Source: Rhizopus arrhizus
Lineage: Eukaryota > Mucoromycota > Mucoromycetes > Mucorales > Rhizopodaceae
Assembly: GCA_024220505.1 (NCBI GenBank)
Contig: JAKZZE010000003.1
Location: forward strand, 1,364,001 to 1,428,000
Length of the DNA stretch: 64,000 nucleotides
Reading direction: 5' to 3'
Under the pieces are notes generated by a model. It was not told the origin of the DNA. It saw nothing but the letters and a program-made list of their open reading frames with translations, and did no database searches. This document shows, piece by piece, positions 60,320 to 64,000 of this stretch. Both the position numbers and the translations under genes were made by a program. How positions within the stretch are numbered: position 1 is the stretch's first letter; each line of letters starts with the position of its first letter.

Positions 60320-61422
60320 TTACGAAAATCCCTTTTCATTCACCATAAATTCCACTAGTTCATTCACATCAGGAATATTCCAGTGAAGCTTGAGGTGGGG
60401 GTATATCTATGGTTGATACATGAACTATGACAGGCATTCATTTCGCTTACATTGATTTTCGTCGCTGGTATCACTTTAGGTGTAACAAACAATTGACGAG
60501 CCTCTGGATAATTCCAATCTTTGGGTATGTTGCCTTTTAATCTTTCACCGACATGGTTCACTAACTCATCTATTGTTCCGTGCTTCTTGATTAGTTTATA
60601 AGCTGTTTTTGGGCCGATGCCTTTGATACTCTTTGTATAATCACAACCCAAAAGTATACATAAATCTATAAACTTCAAGTCGTTCAGTTGCTTCATTTCT
60701 AATGTCCACTACAAACAAACCTGAATCATATCAAGCCCTAAGCCATTTAATATCTTATCTAAATGTATTTCATGAATACGTGATCCTGAAAAAGTCAAAT
60801 GACGAAGTAGGATGGGTGCCTTGAATACCAGCGTGTCCATATCTTCAGAGGCAGCAGCAAACACCTTTCCTTCTTTAGCTAATTCGGCACATTGAGCCTC
60901 TGCCTCAGAGAGAGCCTCAAGATAGGGAATACCCATGATGGTCAATAACCGTTTACATTCTTCAGTATGCTCTCTAGTGATCTTGATCGTACGTTTGCTG
61001 TATTTTCTAACATCTTTTCCCAAACTTTTCATCTCCATGGCTTTTATCTGAGCCATCTCTTTCAGGGCTTTCCTTTTAGCCAGCTATGTAAGGGATAAAT
61101 ACAGTGGGATGAGATCAATCATGTTGTTTACTTGTTCTGATTTTAAACTAGGTGAATTTCCATCAAATACATAAACGGGCTTTATGCCACAATGCATCAT
61201 ACGTATCGTTCGATAAAACATACCCGCCAAATGACTCGTTATTTCTCCTCTGTCATTCACAAGCAGTTGGCCATCGGGTTGTCGAACAGCAATCATGAAT
61301 TGATACATACTCACAGAGGCATCAATAGCTATTTTATTTCCACTATAACTTTTGATCTCGCACCTCTTTATTGCATTAGGTGCATGTTCAGCAATCAACT
61401 TTGTTAAACCTTGAATTCCCAT
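60320..61422 (-). CDS. Flap endonuclease 1 (Rad27-like), lacking the C-terminal PIP tail
   Basis: Four exons: 61422-61132, 61083-60721, 60672-60451 and 60388-60320, giving 314 residues, versus about 380 in FEN1. The N-terminus begins [20 protein letters not shown] as expected. All catalytic acids are in place: Asp34 (AIDAS), Asp86 (VFDG), the [13 protein letters not shown] pair, SEDMDTL, and [15 protein letters not shown] with the H3TH. It should cut 5' flaps during Okazaki fragment maturation and base-excision repair. The conserved [18 protein letters not shown] block is followed directly by a TAA, so some 60-65 residues, including the PCNA-binding QGRLDxFF box and the basic tail, are absent. 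The 48-nt intron at 60720-60673 is a multiple of three; splicing gives the family join [14 protein letters not shown]. Confidence 0.88.
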
Positions 61423-62900
61423 AATTCTTTTTTGTTGACCAAAAACAAGACGGACTTTTTATAAAAAAAAAAAAGTCCTCTATCATTATTCAACAACGGT
61501 TTCATTCTGCTTTTTTATTTGCAAAGGCGTTTGCTATACTTTTTTTTTTTTTTTTTTACAACTCGGGCAAGTTGGAATGGCAGGTTTAAAGTAAATAACA
61601 GTGGATTGGCTGAAAATAAAATGTCTATCATCGGGAAAAAAAAAAAAGTCAGGGTGAATCTATATGAAAATAGTATCAAAGTGGGAAATTCCTGTCATCC
61701 ATCCTTCCTCTTGCTTTGTCGCTCAAGAAATGAAAGATTCGAGAATGTCACAGACTGCTTTTGCTGTGTTACTTACAGCTCTGAATGGCTTGATTTCTTC
61801 GAAAACGGTATTCATATTGAGTATGTCATTCATACCTTTACCCCGCTGCCGATGTACATCCTCCCCCCCCCCAAATATCAGTGAATGCCATCCTTCATCA
61901 GTAGCAGAAATTAAACTGGCATGGTGTCGTCTAGCCAAGATCGTGGGATTGCTGATCATTGTCAAACAGATAGACTGCCAGTGTACGAAAATGACAAAAG
62001 ATTTGGATGGCAGTTGGCTGAGTGAACGTTGGTAATGATGAGCTTGAGAAAGAATAATTCCTTACGTAGTAAAAAGGTACTCGTAGCGTGCCTCTCATGG
62101 CATTTACATAGGTTTTGGGAGAGAGCCGCCTGTGTATTGTCCAGATTGAATCTCTCTGACCTGGAAATTAGGTGAAAAGTGGAAAAGGATTATGGACTTT
62201 TTTTTTTTCAATTCGTATAGTTTATAACGATCCTATTTTTGTTTCTTGTTTTTCAAGTGGAATTGATGCTTCATACAGCACAAAGCGTTGTTGATCGTAA
62301 CCAGTACTTTCTCATTTACTTGGTTTAGGCAAACACCCTCTCAGACAGATCCTTTGTCTCCCTTTCCGAATTTGCTATCCAGCTACAATTCGTATTCGTT
62401 TCATTCTGTATCTCTTATTTCGTCATTAGCCCTTTATACGTTTGATCCCCTTTGAAGTCCATGCCCTACGTCACCAAAAGTCATCTCTGTCCTATCTATT
62501 ATCTTTCGAAAAACAACTTTTGGATTGGTTGCCTCAGAACTCAAAATGATGTCTACTATATACCTTTTCCTCCTTATGTATTCATTTTTTTTTTTTTTTT
62601 CACTTTGGATCCTAAAAAGTAATTTTGATTTCCTCATGCCCCTTTTGGCTTGACTCGGGCGATTAGAATGTATTGAAGGCACCGTACACTTATTGAAGTG
62701 TATGTAAATAATATACCATCTTCATATTTTCAACCTTGTTTTCAATTGCTGAGAAAGCCTTTTATTATAGGGCAGCGATTTTAAAATTCTCTAATTCCCC
62801 TTAAATGTCTGAAATGTGAATAATAAACCTTGCACTATTCATCATAATTTATCCTTTAGAGGAAAAGAAAAAGAGATAGAGAGGGTATATCAGTGTATGT
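61423..62900. other. Intergenic region upstream of FEN1
   Basis: About 1.5 kb. T18 at 61539-61557 and a C9 run at 61863-61871. Open stretches at 61664-62035 (plus) and 61723-61965 (minus) overlap and neither carries a motif. Nothing else recognised; the left part holds the FEN1 promoter. Confidence 0.45.
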
Positions 62901-63113
62901 TTATTTTTCTTGTGTGTCATTCTTTGTAATCTCTGGTTCTTGCTTAGTTACTTCTTGAAGAAGAGCGTCTATTTTAACCTGCAACAAATCAGCTTTTGTT
63001 TCTACTTCAGTCATCAAGTTTTCTGCTCCTTCTATTTCCTTTAACCATTTTTGTAAGTCAAGATCTTGATCAGTCGTGAATTCTTCACTTGGACTTGTAA
63101 TTGAAGGCGACAT
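62901..63113 (-). CDS. Small acidic coiled-coil protein, unknown
   Basis: Single exon, 70 residues from the ATG at 63113. The text (SEEFTTDQDLDLQKWLKEIE, then MTEVETKADLLQVKIDALLQ) has a heptad-like spacing of Leu/Ile and high charge, so one long coiled coil is likely. An upstream in-frame ATG at 63173 would add a hydrophobic leader, but the later start is preferred since the leader looks like untranslated AT-rich sequence. I do not recognise the family; a small subunit of a larger complex would fit. Codon use is protein-like, the frame is clean, and a 3' AATAAA lies on the minus strand just beyond the stop region. Confidence 0.5.
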   Translation of the reverse strand: MSPSITSPSEEFTTDQDLDLQKWLKEIEGAENLMTEVETKADLLQVKIDALLQEVTKQEPEITKNDTQEK

Positions 63114-64000
63114 GTTTAACAAAAGAAAGAAAAGAGTAAGAAAACACTCCGCTGCAGTTAATTTAAAATACAATCAGACTTAAAGATAGCAATATGTTTG
63201 CTTCTTCATAAACAATATAACATTATACTAATACATATGCAGTCAAATTGCTTACTTCAACTTTTATTATTCATGATATTGAGTTAAAAAAGGTTCACAG
63301 GCAGCTTATTTCAAATCCTTTGATGCTTTCTATCTTTTATTTGGTATTTTGATGTTGACACCGCCTCTAAAGATTAGGTCCTTTGACAAGGCAACTTTGA
63401 AAGAGGATAATAGAGTGCTTTATCTATTCAGACATAATATTACTAATAGCCTTTATTTCTCTCTTTATTATTTACTTTTCTCTTTTTCGTTTCTTTTCTT
63501 TCTTATTCACTTTTGGAAATCATGCTCTTGGGTAAGAGCCTGACAATAGAAAATAGGCTTCATTTTTAACCAGCAGTATTTAATTAGGAACAAGAAAGAA
63601 ATACTAAGGCTAAAAAAGATATATTACTGATGCTCTTGTTGTCTTGAACAGTATGAATAGTCCTTGCAGATTTTACATGTTTATTTTAGGTTATGATTTG
63701 CTTTAGATTTTCTACATAAAAAAAAAGGCTTAACTATCAACATTATCATTGGAACTGATGATAAAGCTTTTACAGGTCGAAAAAACTAGCTAGCATTTTT
63801 TTTTCTGAGATGGTCAATCTGTTTTTAACAAAGTCTGCAATTTTGACACATAGTTCCTAACTATACTAATCAAAGGTTGTCATTTTACACTAGTTCATAA
63901 TGAATGTACTCTATAGCAAATGATAAGACATAAAACTATGTTACACTATCTGCTATTGTATGTAATGACTTATGTACGGTTAAATAAGGCGTTGTACGAT
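63114..64000. other. Intergenic to end of window, no gene seen
   Basis: AT-rich with frequent stops. The 64-codon open stretch at 63349-63543 is Phe/Leu/Ser-rich and motif-free. Confidence 0.5.

Noticed and set aside
61664..62035. Overlapping open frames on both strands upstream of FEN1
   Set aside because: Neither strand shows a domain or consistent coding signal, and a nearby C9 run disrupts longer frames.

Overview
This is a stretch of nuclear DNA from a filamentous fungus, most likely an early-diverging Mucoromycota species of the Mucorales type. The evidence is the strong A+T bias with many long homopolymer runs, short GT-AG introns (about 45-80 nt) in nearly every gene, and closest-looking protein families that are fungal: a Rad27/FEN1 nuclease, Ies2, a fungal complex I subunit, CorA/Alr-type transporters and a SigF-like NTF2 protein. 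The remnants of Mucorales-style repeats point the same way. No rRNA, tRNA or CRISPR was seen. Gene models below were built by hand: exon boundaries were accepted only when splice sites, reading phase and family similarity agreed. The species call and most functions are inferred from recognised motifs, not from a search.

Layout. 1-6.6 kb: a SET/MYND protein, then a divergent pair (SigF-like NTF2 protein and derlin). 6.6-10.2 kb: a repeat graveyard with a Ty3-type integrase/chromodomain fragment, a decayed Mucorales hypothetical gene and a broken methyltransferase. 10.3-27 kb: dense housekeeping genes, namely a globin, HMG-CoA reductase, a CaM-kinase-like kinase, COX10 haem A farnesyltransferase, a TXNL1-type thioredoxin/PITH protein, a class I sirtuin, a secreted double-psi beta-barrel protein, a CorA-type Mg2+ transporter and peptidyl-tRNA hydrolase 2. 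25.5-31.4 kb: a glycogenin with a huge C-terminal tail. 31.7-43.2 kb: exportin-1, a tomosyn/Lgl family protein with R-SNARE tail, a TMEM208/SND2-like ER protein and CSTF2. 43.2-49.9 kb: a gene desert with a decayed Tc1/mariner element, a small inverted-repeat element and pseudogene scraps. 49.9-61.4 kb: complex I PDSW subunit, an Ies2 homologue with a one-base frameshift, a UBE3C/Hul5 HECT ligase, a pseudokinase, a transferrin-receptor-like inactive peptidase and a FEN1 without its PCNA-binding tail. 61.4-64 kb: mostly empty, one small coiled-coil gene.

The genes do not form one pathway. Two themes recur. First, the architecture is tightly paired: five convergent gene pairs have stop codons 4-60 bp apart and several divergent pairs have starts 105-165 bp apart, so overlapping transcripts are likely. 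Second, several proteins look altered relative to their families (giant glycogenin, inactive peptidase, pseudokinase, short FEN1). I did not find a new defence or biosynthetic system; the most unusual object is the 1862-residue glycogenin with about twelve copies of an acidic 21-residue repeat.
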